A stretch of DNA of 64,000 nt from the NCBI GenBank assembly GCA_021783235.1, contig JAJXUD010000004.1, positions 36,001 to 100,000 on the forward strand. Direction: 5' to 3'. Of the stretch, positions 39,140-48,124 are shown piece after piece. This stretch comes from Myxococcales bacterium. GTDB lineage: Bacteria > Myxococcota > Myxococcia > Myxococcales > JAKAPL01. The translations under genes and the position numbers were made by a program. Numbering within the stretch: position 1 is the first letter of the stretch; the number at the start of each line of letters is the position of its first letter. The notes beneath the pieces are model-generated. The model saw only the letters and a program-made list of their open reading frames with translations, made no database searches and was not told where the DNA came from.

Positions 39140-40158
39140 ACAGCTTCGGTCGACTCTTTCGGGTGACGACCTTCGGCGAGAGCCACGGGCCGGCGCTCGG
39201 CGCCGTCGTCGACGGCTGCCCGGCGGGGGTAGCGCTGGGCGAGGCGGAGATCCAGGAGGCGCTCAATCGCCGTCGGCCGGGGCAGTCTTCCCTGACGAGC
39301 GAACGGCGAGAGGCCGACCGAGTCGAGATCCTCTCGGGCGTCTTTCAGGGAAAGACCCTTGGGACGCCCATCGCCGCGCTGGTCCGCAACACCGATCAGC
39401 GGCCGCAAGACTACGACGCCTCGGCGTTCGAGGACCGGCTGGGGCACGCCGACGCGATCTGGCGCGAGCGGTTTCGTCACCGGGACCACCGCGGCGGAGG
39501 CCGGAGCAGCGGCCGCGAGACGCTCGGCCGGGTGATCGGCGGCGCGATCGCCGAGGCCCTGCTCGCGAGGGAACTGCCCTCGGTTCGCATCGTCGCCTGG
39601 GTCGAGCAGATCGGGACGGTCGCGGCCGCGGATGCGCCGCCGGGGCTCGATCGGATCGCGGTGGATTCCCACCCGACGCGTTGTCCGGACCCCCTCGCGG
39701 CGGCTCGGATGGCGGAGGCCATCGTCGCGGCCAAGGTCGCGGGCGACAGCCTGGGTGGAGTGGCGGCGCTTCGGATCGAGGGACTGCCCGCCGGCCTCGG
39801 CGAGCCGGTCTTCGGCAAGCTCAAGTCGCGGCTCGCGGATGGCCTCGCGGGGATCGGAACCGTCACCGGCGTCCTCTGGGGGCCCCGGCGGCTGCTCGAG
39901 GCCCTGGCCGAGCCGGGGAGTTCTTTCCATGCCGGGCCCGAGACGTACGGCGGGATCCAAGGTGGGATGTCGAACGGCCGGCCGATCGAGCTGCGGATCC
40001 TCTGCAAACCTCCCTCGACGCTGGCTGCGCGCGCGAAGGCGGGCCGCCACGATCCCTGCATTCTCCCTCGCGTGGTGCCGGTGCTCGAGGCGATGGCCGC
40101 GCTCGTGCTGGCCGACCTCTGGCTCCAGCTTCTCGCGCAGCCTCATCGCGTCGAATGA
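39136..40158 (+). CDS. aroC: Chorismate synthase
   Basis: FMN-dependent enzyme of 340 residues that makes chorismate from EPSP. Signatures: [80 protein letters not shown], and the FMN-binding [20 protein letters not shown]. All three PROSITE-like blocks of the family are present. An ATGA-type overlap joins it with aroDE upstream and aroB downstream. Chorismate is also the branch point to isochorismate (MenF) further down the operon, and to aromatic amino acids and folate elsewhere. Confidence 0.97.
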   Translation: [340 protein letters not shown]

Positions 40159-41174
40159 TCACCCGCGATCGCTGGGGGAGCTTTTCGCTGCTCGCGCGTG
40201 GGCTTCCCGCGGAGGTCTTCGCGATCGTCGACGCATGCGTCGCGAGGCTCCATCCGGCCGTGCCGCTGGCGCTTCGACGGGTGCGATGGCTGCCCATCCA
40301 GGCGGGCGAGCGGGCGAAGCGGTTCGCCGAGGTGGAACGGCTGCTGGAGGCGGCGCACGGACTGTCTCGGGAGGGGACCCTGCTCGCGGTTGGCGGCGGC
40401 ACGGTGGGAGACCTCGCGACCGTCGCGGCCCACCTGCACAGGCGCGGGGTGCGGCTGGTGCTCGTGCCCAGCACCTTGCTCGCGGCCGTCGACAGCAGCC
40501 TCGGCGGGAAGGGCGCGGTGAACGTGAGCGGCGCGAAGAACGCCGCCGGCGTCTTCCACGAACCCGCCGAGGCCTGGATCTGCCCGGAGCTCTTCGAGAC
40601 TCTCGGGCTGCCCCAGCTCCGCGACGGCTTCGTCGAGGCGCTCAAGATGGCGGCCTGTCTCGACCCGGTCCTCTGGCGCTCGGCGCGGGCGCGTCACCTC
40701 TCGACTCGGCGGATCGTCCGGGAGGGGCGGAGGCTCAAGCGTGCGATCTGCGAGCGCGATCCGCTCGATCGCGGGGAGCGACGGCTCCTGAACTTCGGTC
40801 ACAGCTTTGGGCATGCGCTGGAGGCGCTCTCGCGGCATCGGCTCGCGCACGGCGCGGCGGTGCGGCTGGGCGTCGTCTGCGCCCTGGATGTGGGGCGCGC
40901 GCTGGGCGTGACCCCGGACGAGGTGGCGGCGGAGGTCCAGGCGGGCTTCGAGCCGCTGGGGGATGAACCGATCCGCGTCGAGTTGGCGCGTTGGCTCCGG
41001 CGAGCGACCGCGCGGGAGCTGCGCACGCTCCTCTCGGCCGACAAGAAGACCGGCGCAGACGGGGCGCTGCGGATGGTGCTGCTCGCCGGCGTGGGCGCGC
41101 CGCTCGTGCGCCCCGTGGCGACGTCCGTCTGGTCGTCTCTCCTTCCGGCCTGGCGAGGAGGCCGGGCGACGTGA
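40155..41174 (+). CDS. aroB: 3-dehydroquinate synthase
   Basis: NAD- and zinc-dependent cyclisation of DAHP to 3-dehydroquinate; 339 residues. The NAD-binding segment TLLAVGGGTVGDLATVAAHL and the PSTLLAAVDSSLGGKGAVNV block (Lys and Asp of the active site) are standard. The zinc ligands lie in GFVEALKMAACLD (Glu), NFGHSFGHALEALS (His) and HRLAHGAAVRLGV (His). The N-terminal nucleotide domain is shorter than in E. coli. The start ATG overlaps the aroC stop (ATGA). The 3' end overlaps aroA (GTGA). Confidence 0.92.
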   Translation: MITRDRWGSFSLLARGLPAEVFAIVDACVARLHPAVPLALRRVRWLPIQAGERAKRFAEVERLLEAAHGLSREGTLLAVGGGTVGDLATVAAHLHRRGVRLVLVPSTLLAAVDSSLGGKGAVNVSGAKNAAGVFHEPAEAWICPELFETLGLPQLRDGFVEALKMAACLDPVLWRSARARHLSTRRIVREGRRLKRAICERDPLDRGERRLLNFGHSFGHALEALSRHRLAHGAAVRLGVVCALDVGRALGVTPDEVAAEVQAGFEPLGDEPIRVELARWLRRATARELRTLLSADKKTGADGALRMVLLAGVGAPLVRPVATSVWSSLLPAWRGGRAT

Positions 41175-42403
41175 CCGTCCTCCGGATCGACGCGCGTCGT
41201 CTCCACCCTTCGGTGCTCACTCCGCCCGTTTCGAAGTCGGACGCGCTGCGGGCGCTCACCCTGGCGGCGATCCTCGAGGCGACGGCTCCGGACGTCGGTC
41301 GCTGCCCGCCGGAGGACGTGCGGCTGCTCGGCGAGGGGCTGCAGGCACTCCGGGATCCGAACCCGGTCATCGACTGCCGCGACGGCGCGGGGCCGTTTCG
41401 GATTCTGCTCGGTCAGGCGGCGGTGCGGCTGGGGACGAGTCACTTCCTCGGCTCGGCGCGGCTGGGCGCGCGCCCACACGCTCCGCTCGTGGACTCGCTC
41501 CGAGTCACGCTCGGGGGGGCGGGGCTGCGCATTCAGCCGGGTTCCCCCTGGCCGTGGCGGGTCGATGGCGCGGGCGAGGTGCGGGATCCGACGTTTCGCG
41601 TGCGCGCGGCCGAGAGCAGTCAGTTTGCGACCAGCCTGCTCTTGGCCGGGGCCGCCCGCGCACAGCTGGAGCGCCGGCGCTGGTGCGTCGAGCTGGAGGG
41701 GCCGGTCGCGAGCCGCGGCTACCTCGAGCTGACGCTGCGCTGGCTCGGACGGATGGGCTTCGATGTGGAACTCGAAGGGGGGCGGATCGCGCTCTCGCCC
41801 GCGGGGCAGCCCGTGAAAGTGCCCTTGCTCCCGCTCGATTGGTCGTCAGCGGGCTATCTGCTGCTCGCGGCGTGGCGCAGCGGTGGATCGGTGCGAGAGC
41901 TCGACCCGCGAAGCGATCAGCCGGATCGCGCGCTTCTCCGGATCCTCCGGGAGATCGGCCTCGTCGTCGGCGAATCGGCGCCTGGGACGTTCAATGTTCG
42001 AGGGGACGCCCGCGAAGGCGTTCGCGCGTCGGCGGCGGAGTGCCCGGATCTGGTCCCGACGCTGGTGGCGCTGGCCTGCGTGCTACCGAGCCGGTCACGC
42101 TTCACCGAGCTCGCGGTTCTCCGCGGCAAGGAGAGCGATCGGTTGGCCGGAGCGATCGAGCTGGCGCGCGCGGGAGGCGCGAGAGTCCAGCTGGACGGCG
42201 ACGCGCTGGAGATCGAGCCCGGGCCCCGGCCAGCCGGCCCTCTGGAGCTGTCGAGCCATGGAGATCACCGCCTGGCGATGGCGGCGGCCACGCTGGCGGT
42301 CTGCCTCGAGACCGAACTGCTGCTCGAGGGGGCGGAGTGCGTGCGAAAGAGCTTCCCGGGCTTCTTCAAAGAGCTTTCGCGCGCTGGCGTCGTTCTGTGC
42401 TAG
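41171..42403 (+). CDS. aroA: 5-enolpyruvylshikimate-3-phosphate synthase with an unusual PEP loop
   Basis: Transfers enolpyruvate to shikimate 3-phosphate; 410 residues. Active-site residues recognisable: PPVSKSDALRAL (Lys22, Ser23, Arg27), SSQFATSLLLAG, ASRGYLELTLRWL, LDWSSAGYLLLAAW (Asp), LRGKESDRLAGAIEL (Lys-Glu-Ser-Asp-Arg), SSHGDHRLAMAAA (His-Arg) and CVRKSFPGFFKEL (Lys). The LGNAGTAMR loop that holds PEP is replaced by RDGAGPFR (residues 70-77), so the normal Thr97 is lost. This loop governs glyphosate sensitivity, so inhibition may differ. Start GTG overlaps aroB. Catalysis is still expected because the other residues persist. Confidence 0.86.
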   Translation: MTVLRIDARRLHPSVLTPPVSKSDALRALTLAAILEATAPDVGRCPPEDVRLLGEGLQALRDPNPVIDCRDGAGPFRILLGQAAVRLGTSHFLGSARLGARPHAPLVDSLRVTLGGAGLRIQPGSPWPWRVDGAGEVRDPTFRVRAAESSQFATSLLLAGAARAQLERRRWCVELEGPVASRGYLELTLRWLGRMGFDVELEGGRIALSPAGQPVKVPLLPLDWSSAGYLLLAAWRSGGSVRELDPRSDQPDRALLRILREIGLVVGESAPGTFNVRGDAREGVRASAAECPDLVPTLVALACVLPSRSRFTELAVLRGKESDRLAGAIELARAGGARVQLDGDALEIEPGPRPAGPLELSSHGDHRLAMAAATLAVCLETELLLEGAECVRKSFPGFFKELSRAGVVLC

Positions 42404-43405
42404 GTGAAGCTCGGCGGTGGTAGGAGGTTCGAGTTGATCGTCACGGTGAAGAGCGGCGTCGAGGCCGCGCGCGTCAAGCGGGAGCTGGCCGGCAAGGGGC
42501 TCTGGGTGACCCAGTTCGACGCTGGAACGGGGACGTACTTCCTCATCGAGCCGCACTCCGCGAAGCTCTCGCGCGAGGAGCTGCTCGAGATCGAGGGGAT
42601 CGAGTCGGTGGCGGAGCGGCCCTCGGGCCACCCGCGGGTCGACGCGCAGCCGGCGGCGCTCGACGTCGCGGGCGTGCGGATCGGCATGGGAGCGCCGCCG
42701 GTGCTGATGGCGGGCCCCTGCTGCGTCGAATCCGAGGCCCAGATCCGGACGGCGGCCGAGGTCGTCGCGCGGTCCGGCGGCCGCTTCCTGCGCGGGGGGG
42801 CCTACAAGCCCAGGACCTCGCCCTACAGCTTTCAGGGCCATGGCGAGCCCGCGCTCCGCTGGCTGCGCAACGCCGCTGACGAGCAGGGCTTGAAGGTCGT
42901 CACCGAGGTCCTGCGGACCGAGGACGTGCCGCTGGTGGCCGAGTATGCGCAGCTCGTCCAGATTGGCTCTCGGAACATGCAGAACTTTCCCCTGCTCGCG
43001 GAGGCGGGACGGAGCGGGCGCGTCGTCCTCCTCAAGCGCGCCACCGGCGCGACCGTCGAGGAGTGGCTCCTCGCCGCCGAGCACTGCCTCGTCCATGGCG
43101 CGGGCGGCGTCATCTTCTGCGAGCGCGGCATCCGAGTCTTCGACCCCAGCGTGCGCAACCTCCTCGACCTGGGGTCGGTCGCGCTGCTCGGTCACGTCTT
43201 GCGCCAACCCGTGGTGGTCGACCCTTCGCATGCGACGGGCCGGCGAGATCTGGTCGCGCCGCTCGCGGGCGCAGGACTCGCGGCGGGGGCGCACGGGCTC
43301 TTGATCGAGACTCACCCCGACCCGTCGAGCGCCCAGAGCGACGGCCCACAGGCGTTGACGACGGACGAGATGCTCGAGCTCGGACGCGCGCTGAGGTTCG
43401 CATGA
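42404..43405 (+). CDS. aroF: DAHP synthase, AroG-beta (class I beta) type with N-terminal FL regulatory domain
   Basis: Condenses phosphoenolpyruvate and erythrose 4-phosphate, the first step of the pathway; 333 residues. Residues 10-75 (FELIVTVKSGVEAARVKREL; IEGIESVAE) form the ferredoxin-like regulatory domain of Thermotoga-type enzymes, which gives feedback inhibition by Tyr or Phe. The KDPG-like TIM barrel follows: VLMAGPCCVESEAQI, GGRFLRGGAYKPRTSPYSFQ, LVQIGSRNMQNFPLL, VLLKRATGATVEEWLLA (Lys), VVVDPSHATGRRDLV (His) and TLHPDPSSAQSDGPQ-like ETHPDPSSAQSDGPQAL. GTG 42404 directly follows the aroA stop. It is last in the pathway order but closes the aro half of the operon. Confidence 0.93.
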   Translation: MKLGGGRRFELIVTVKSGVEAARVKRELAGKGLWVTQFDAGTGTYFLIEPHSAKLSREELLEIEGIESVAERPSGHPRVDAQPAALDVAGVRIGMGAPPVLMAGPCCVESEAQIRTAAEVVARSGGRFLRGGAYKPRTSPYSFQGHGEPALRWLRNAADEQGLKVVTEVLRTEDVPLVAEYAQLVQIGSRNMQNFPLLAEAGRSGRVVLLKRATGATVEEWLLAAEHCLVHGAGGVIFCERGIRVFDPSVRNLLDLGSVALLGHVLRQPVVVDPSHATGRRDLVAPLAGAGLAAGAHGLLIETHPDPSSAQSDGPQALTTDEMLELGRALRFA

Positions 43406-43424
43406 CGACCGGCGCCGACCGACC

Positions 43425-44765
43425 GTGAGGGGCGCGGTGGCTCGCGAACGCTCGACGCTCGCGAGGGCCCACGAAATCCTGGAGCGGGCGCTCGCGACGC
43501 CGCGACGGGGCATCCTCCGAGCGGGGATGGTCGCGCCAGCCTCGACCCCGGGCTCGGCGTGGCTCGCGTGGCCGGAGGAAGCCTCGGCCGCCTACCTTCC
43601 GCCGGAGGGGCCCGCGCTGTTCGGCTTTGGCCGAGCGGCGGAGTTTCGGTCGAGCGGCAGAGGCATCGCCGCGCCGTTGAGGTGGGCGCGAGCGGTTGCG
43701 AGGAGCGGAGCGCCCCGGGAGGAATCGGTCGTCTTCTGCGGCTGCGCCTTCTCGCCGCGCGGCGCGGGTCAGGGCGCCTGGGCGGGCTTCCCCGCGCTGC
43801 GGCTGCTGCTGCCGCGCTGGACCTATCGGCTGGAGGCAGAGCGGGCGACTCTGTCGCTGGCCCTGACGGCCTCGGACCCCGCCGACCCGGGAGGGCGGCG
43901 GCTGCACGACGAGCTCGACCGGCTCTGGGCCGGCCTCGTTCGGCCGAGCGTCGCCGAGGCGCCTCCGCGCGCGACGCTGCGCCAGCTCCCGCCGCGTCGC
44001 TGGAACGCGCTGGCCGGCGGCGCGCTCCGGGCGATCTCCTCGGGGCGCTTCGAGAAGCTCGTGCCGGCGAGGAGCGCCGTCGCCCGTGGCGCGCGGCGCT
44101 GGGAGGCCGGAGCGGTTCTCCAAGCGCTCGCGCGGGCCCCGGGCTGCACGGCCTTCGCCTTCCAGGAGGAGGGGCGCTCGACGTTCATCGGGGCGACCCC
44201 CGAGCGGCTGGTCGCTCGCTCCGGGCGCCGGCTGCTCACGGAGGCGCTCGCGGGCACGGTGCGCCGCGGCGAGGGCTACCTCGACCTCCAGACCGCAAAG
44301 ACCGTCAACGAGCACGAGCTCGTGGCCCGCGAGATCGTCCGAAGGCTGCGGCCCGTCTGCAGCTCGGTCTCGCGCGATCCAGCAGTCGCCCGCGGGCTCG
44401 CCGACATGGTTCATCTGAAGACGCGCATCGAAGGTCGCCTGCGAAAGAACACGCACGTCCTCGAACTCGGGCTGCGGCTCCATCCGACCCCGGCGGTCAG
44501 CGGCCTGCCCACTCGGGCGGCGGTCCGGTGGCTCGACGCGAACGAGGCGGAGCCGCGCGGCTGGTATGCCGGGTTCGTCGGCTGGTTCGACGGGACGGGG
44601 GATGGAGAGTTCTCGGTGGCGATTCGCTCCGGGCTGCTTCGCGGGAAGGAGGCCCGTCTCTTCACCGGGGCGGGCATGGTCTTGGGGTCCACGGTGGCGG
44701 GGGAGTACGACGAGACCGCACTGAAGCAGCGGCCGTTCCTTCGAGCCCTCGGGATGGCGAAGTGA
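43425..44765 (+). CDS. menF: Isochorismate synthase
   Basis: Magnesium-dependent conversion of chorismate to isochorismate, the first committed menaquinone step; 446 residues. The chorismate-binding domain shows ALRAISSGRFEKLVPARSAV, FIGATPERLVARSG, LLTEALAGTVRRGE, NEHELVAREIVRRL, LADMVHLKTRIEGRL and the C-terminal LHPTPAVSGLPTRAAV followed by GWYAGFVGWFDGTGDGEFSV and ARLFTGAGMVLGSTVAGEYD. It lies directly before menD, whose start shares a base with its stop. A GTG 43425 start is chosen; it has no clear ribosome site, consistent with coupling to aroF 19 bases upstream. Confidence 0.94.
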   Translation: MRGAVARERSTLARAHEILERALATPRRGILRAGMVAPASTPGSAWLAWPEEASAAYLPPEGPALFGFGRAAEFRSSGRGIAAPLRWARAVARSGAPREESVVFCGCAFSPRGAGQGAWAGFPALRLLLPRWTYRLEAERATLSLALTASDPADPGGRRLHDELDRLWAGLVRPSVAEAPPRATLRQLPPRRWNALAGGALRAISSGRFEKLVPARSAVARGARRWEAGAVLQALARAPGCTAFAFQEEGRSTFIGATPERLVARSGRRLLTEALAGTVRRGEGYLDLQTAKTVNEHELVAREIVRRLRPVCSSVSRDPAVARGLADMVHLKTRIEGRLRKNTHVLELGLRLHPTPAVSGLPTRAAVRWLDANEAEPRGWYAGFVGWFDGTGDGEFSVAIRSGLLRGKEARLFTGAGMVLGSTVAGEYDETALKQRPFLRALGMAK

Positions 44766-46519
44766 TGGCCCGCGACCTGCTCTCGGAGTGGTCTGCCCTC
44801 CTCGTCGAATCGCTGCTGCAGGGCGGGGTGCGCGATTTCGTCGTGAGTCCGGGCTCGCGCTCCACGCCCTTCGTGCTGGCGGCCGCGGGCCACCCGGAGG
44901 TCCGTTGCTGGGACGTCCTCGACGAGCGCTCGGCGGCCTTCTTCGCCCTGGGACAGGCGAAGGCGAGCGGACGTCCTTCGCTGGCCCTCTGCACCTCGGG
45001 GACCGCGGGGGCGCACTACTTCCCGGCCGTCGTCGAGGCCGCCATGTCGTTCACCCCGTTGCTCGTCCTGACCGCCGATCGGCCCCTCGAGCTGCAGGGC
45101 TGTGGAGCTCCCCAGACCGTCGATCAGGTGAAGCTCTTCGGCGACCGGGTGCGGGGCTTCTTCGAGCTTGGGCTCCCCGACGGCTCGCCATCGGCCTTGC
45201 GGGGCTTGCGGCGACTCGTGGCTCAGGCGATCCACGCCTCGCGCTGGCCCACGCCCGGTCCCGTTCACCTCAACGCGCGGGCGCGAAAGCCGCTCGAGCC
45301 ACGGGAGGCCGATGGCGACGCCGAGCGGCGCATCGCCGAGCGGGTGCAGATCCTGAGGGCGGAGGCGGCGCCTCGGATCCACCCGCCGAGGTCGCGGCCT
45401 TCTCCCGAGGCGCTGGACGCGCTCGCCGGCCGCTTGGCCGCCGCGGAGCGGCCGCTCGTCGTCGCCGGGCCGGCGCCTTCGAGTCAGGGGGCCGCCCGAT
45501 CGGCGGTCGCCGAGCTCGTGCGCCGGAGCGGGGCCGTCCTGCTGCGCGAGGCGGCGAGCCAGCTGCGGTCGCCCGCCGTCCCCGGGGTCGACGGCTTCGA
45601 CGTCCTGCTGGATGCCGGCGAGGCGCGCACGCGACTGATGCCGGATCTCGTGCTCCAGTTGGGGGCCGCGCCGACCTCGGCGGCCCTCGCGAGCCACCTC
45701 GGGGCCCGCCCGGGACTCGAGCGCTGGGTCGCTGGCCCGCACGGCTGGAACGACCCCGAGAATGCCGCCGCGGAGCTCGTCGTGGGGGAGATCGCGGACG
45801 TGGCGGAGGGGCTCGTCGAGCGGCTGCCGGCTTCCGCCGTGGAGCCGAGCCCCTGGCAGCGGCGCTGGCAGGGGGCCGAGGCGATCGCCCGCCGCGTGCT
45901 GGACGAGGTGGCGAACGGTCCCTTCTCGGAGGGGGTCGCCGTTCGGATCCTGGCCGAGACCCTCGAGCCCGACGCCACGCTCTTCGTGGGCAACAGCCTC
46001 GCCATCCGCGAGCTCGACCTCTTCTGCCCGGCGCGCGCGGGCGAACGGCCGCTGCTCAGCCAGAGAGGCGCGAACGGGATCGACGGCCTGGTCTCGGGCG
46101 CTGCCGGCGCCGCGTCCGCGACGGGGCGCGTGACGTTGCTCCTCGGCGACGTCAGCTTCCTGCACGACGTCGGGGGCCTCTGGGCGGCGCGGCTCGTCGG
46201 CTCGCGCCTCACCGTGGTGGTGCTGCACAACCAGGGGGGGCGGATCTTCGAGGATCTGCCGCTCGGACGCGCGGGAGTGGCGGACGCCATGCGCCACTTC
46301 ACGACCCCCCACGCGCTCGGGCTCGCGGCGGCGGCGGCGCTCTACGGGCTCGAGCACCGGCGGGCCAGCGGCGCCGCGGAGCTGCGCGCCGCGCTGGTCG
46401 ATCGCGGGGGCGGCGAGAAGGCCCGGCTCATCGAGGTCGCGGTCCCGCCGGAGGGGCTCGGGCGGCTGCGCGGCGAGATCGTCCGCCGGCTGTCCGCCGA
46501 GCTCGGGGGGACGTTGTGA
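44765..46519 (+). CDS. menD: SEPHCHC synthase MenD
   Basis: Thiamine-diphosphate enzyme of 584 residues joining 2-oxoglutarate and isochorismate to SEPHCHC. Blocks: RDFVVSPGSRSTPFVLAA, LDERSAAFFALGQAKASGRP, LALCTSGTAGAHYFPAVVEA, TADRPLELQGCGAPQTVDQ, then the ThDP-binding half with RGANGIDGLVSGAAGAASAT, LLLGDVSFLHDVGGLWAARL (GDxSFLHD) and VVLHNQGGRIFEDLPLGR. All are diagnostic of MenD. Start ATG 44765 shares its A with the menF TGA. It overlaps menH (GTGA). Confidence 0.97.
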   Translation: MARDLLSEWSALLVESLLQGGVRDFVVSPGSRSTPFVLAAAGHPEVRCWDVLDERSAAFFALGQAKASGRPSLALCTSGTAGAHYFPAVVEAAMSFTPLLVLTADRPLELQGCGAPQTVDQVKLFGDRVRGFFELGLPDGSPSALRGLRRLVAQAIHASRWPTPGPVHLNARARKPLEPREADGDAERRIAERVQILRAEAAPRIHPPRSRPSPEALDALAGRLAAAERPLVVAGPAPSSQGAARSAVAELVRRSGAVLLREAASQLRSPAVPGVDGFDVLLDAGEARTRLMPDLVLQLGAAPTSAALASHLGARPGLERWVAGPHGWNDPENAAAELVVGEIADVAEGLVERLPASAVEPSPWQRRWQGAEAIARRVLDEVANGPFSEGVAVRILAETLEPDATLFVGNSLAIRELDLFCPARAGERPLLSQRGANGIDGLVSGAAGAASATGRVTLLLGDVSFLHDVGGLWAARLVGSRLTVVVLHNQGGRIFEDLPLGRAGVADAMRHFTTPHALGLAAAAALYGLEHRRASGAAELRAALVDRGGGEKARLIEVAVPPEGLGRLRGEIVRRLSAELGGTL

Positions 46520-47250
46520 CCCCGCTGCTGCTCCTGCACGGCTACGCCGGGCACCCGGATGACTTTGGGGCCGTCGCGGCGCGGCTCCCAGCGGGCTCGA
46601 GGGCGCTCGCGGAGCCGATCTACGGGCACCGCGGCCATCCCGAGACCGGGGCCCTTTGCTTCGAGGACGAGCTGGATCGGCTCGCCTCGCGCCTCCGCGA
46701 GCTCGCGCTGCCCCCGCTGCACGTCGCCGGCTACTCCCTCGGCGGCCGCCTGGCGCTCGGCCTCGTCGCTCGGCACCCGGCGCTGGTCGCGCGGGCCACG
46801 CTGATCGGCAGCCAGCCCGGGCTGCGGACCGAAGCCGAGCGAGAGGCCCGCCGCCGCGCGGACGCCGCCTGGATCGAGCTACTCGAACGGCAGGGCGTCG
46901 GCGCGTTCGCGGAGGCGTGGGAAGCCCAGCCGCTCTTCGCGAGCCAGCGCTCGCTGCCCGCCGCCGCCCTCGCGACCGTGCGCGCGCGCCGCCGCCGCCA
47001 CGATCCTTTCGGCCTCGCCGAGGCGATGCGGCGGCTGGGCCTCGGTGCGATGCCCGACCTCTGGCCGGCGCTCCCTCGCGTCCGCGTCCCCGTCACCCTC
47101 GTGCACGGCGAGCTCGACTCGAAGTTCGGAGGGCTGGCCCAGGAGATGGCGGCCTCGCTGCCGAGCGCTCGCGTCGTCGAGATTCCCAAGGCCGGTCACA
47201 ACCCCGTGCTCGAGCGGCCAGAGGCCATCCTCGAGCTTCTCTGCAACTGA
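46516..47250 (+). CDS. menH: SHCHC synthase MenH (alpha/beta hydrolase)
   Basis: Removes pyruvate from SEPHCHC. The 244-residue alpha/beta hydrolase shows [35 protein letters not shown] with the nucleophile Ser, [14 protein letters not shown] with the acid Asp and [16 protein letters not shown] with the catalytic His. The start GTG overlaps the menD stop. Position between menD and menB matches the known order menD-menH-menB in other bacteria, and size and motifs fit the family. General alpha/beta hydrolases look alike, but the context makes this call secure. Confidence 0.92.
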   Translation: MTPLLLLHGYAGHPDDFGAVAARLPAGSRALAEPIYGHRGHPETGALCFEDELDRLASRLRELALPPLHVAGYSLGGRLALGLVARHPALVARATLIGSQPGLRTEAEREARRRADAAWIELLERQGVGAFAEAWEAQPLFASQRSLPAAALATVRARRRRHDPFGLAEAMRRLGLGAMPDLWPALPRVRVPVTLVHGELDSKFGGLAQEMAASLPSARVVEIPKAGHNPVLERPEAILELLCN

Positions 47251-47263
47251 CAGGAGGAAGTCC

Positions 47264-48124
47264 ATGCCGAAGAGCAGCCGGGCCCTTTCCGAGAAGACCG
47301 ACCGAGGAACTCCGCGCTGGCGGAGCGCGGGACGTTTCGAGGACGTCCGCTACGAGAAGGCCGACGGGATCGCCAAGATCACGATCAACCGCCCGGAGGT
47401 CCGCAACGCCTTCCGGCCGCAGACGGTGCGCGAGCTGATGAAGGCCTTCGACGACGTCCGCGACGACCCGGAGGTCGGCGTGGTCATCCTGACGGGCGAG
47501 GGGCCGGACGCGTTCTGCGCCGGCGGCGACCAGCGCGTGCGGGGTCACGGCGGCTACGTCGGCTCCGACGGCGTGCCGCGGCTCAACGTCCTCGATCTGC
47601 AGCGCCAGATCCGGACGCTCCCGAAGCCCGTGGTGGCGATGGTCGCGGGCTACGCGGTGGGCGGCGGCCACGTCCTGCACGTCGTCTGCGATCTCACCAT
47701 CGCGGCGGACAACGCCCGTTTCGGGCAGACGGGGCCGAAGGTGGGGAGCTTCGACGGCGGCTACGGCTCGGCCTATCTCGCGCGGATCGTCGGGCAGAAG
47801 AAGGCCCGCGAGATCTGGTTCCTCTGCCGGCAGTACGACGCGCGCCAGGCGCTCGAGATGGGGCTCGTCAACGCGGTCGTGCCGCTCGCCGAGCTCGAGG
47901 CCGAGACCGTGAGCTGGTGCCGCGAGATGCTGGAGCTCAGCCCCGTCGCGCTGCGCTGCCTCAAGGCGGCGCTCAACGCCGACTGCGACGGGCAGGCCGG
48001 GCTGCAGGAGCTCGCCGGCAACGCGACGCTGCTCTTCTACATGACCGAGGAGGGCAAGGAGGGGAAGCAGGCGTTCCTCGAGAAGCGTCGCCCGAACTTC
48101 AAGAAGTTTCGCCGGCTGCCGTGA
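47264..48124 (+). CDS. menB: 1,4-dihydroxy-2-naphthoyl-CoA synthase
   Basis: Crotonase-fold enzyme of 286 residues that cyclises o-succinylbenzoyl-CoA to DHNA-CoA. Recognisable segments: [53 protein letters not shown] (MenB-specific), [40 protein letters not shown] (with the catalytic Asp) and [20 protein letters not shown]. It is preceded by a clear CAGGAGGAAG ribosome site, the strongest in the operon, so it may be translated more than its neighbours. It overlaps menA by GTGA. Confidence 0.97.
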   Translation: MPKSSRALSEKTDRGTPRWRSAGRFEDVRYEKADGIAKITINRPEVRNAFRPQTVRELMKAFDDVRDDPEVGVVILTGEGPDAFCAGGDQRVRGHGGYVGSDGVPRLNVLDLQRQIRTLPKPVVAMVAGYAVGGGHVLHVVCDLTIAADNARFGQTGPKVGSFDGGYGSAYLARIVGQKKAREIWFLCRQYDARQALEMGLVNAVVPLAELEAETVSWCREMLELSPVALRCLKAALNADCDGQAGLQELAGNATLLFYMTEEGKEGKQAFLEKRRPNFKKFRRLP

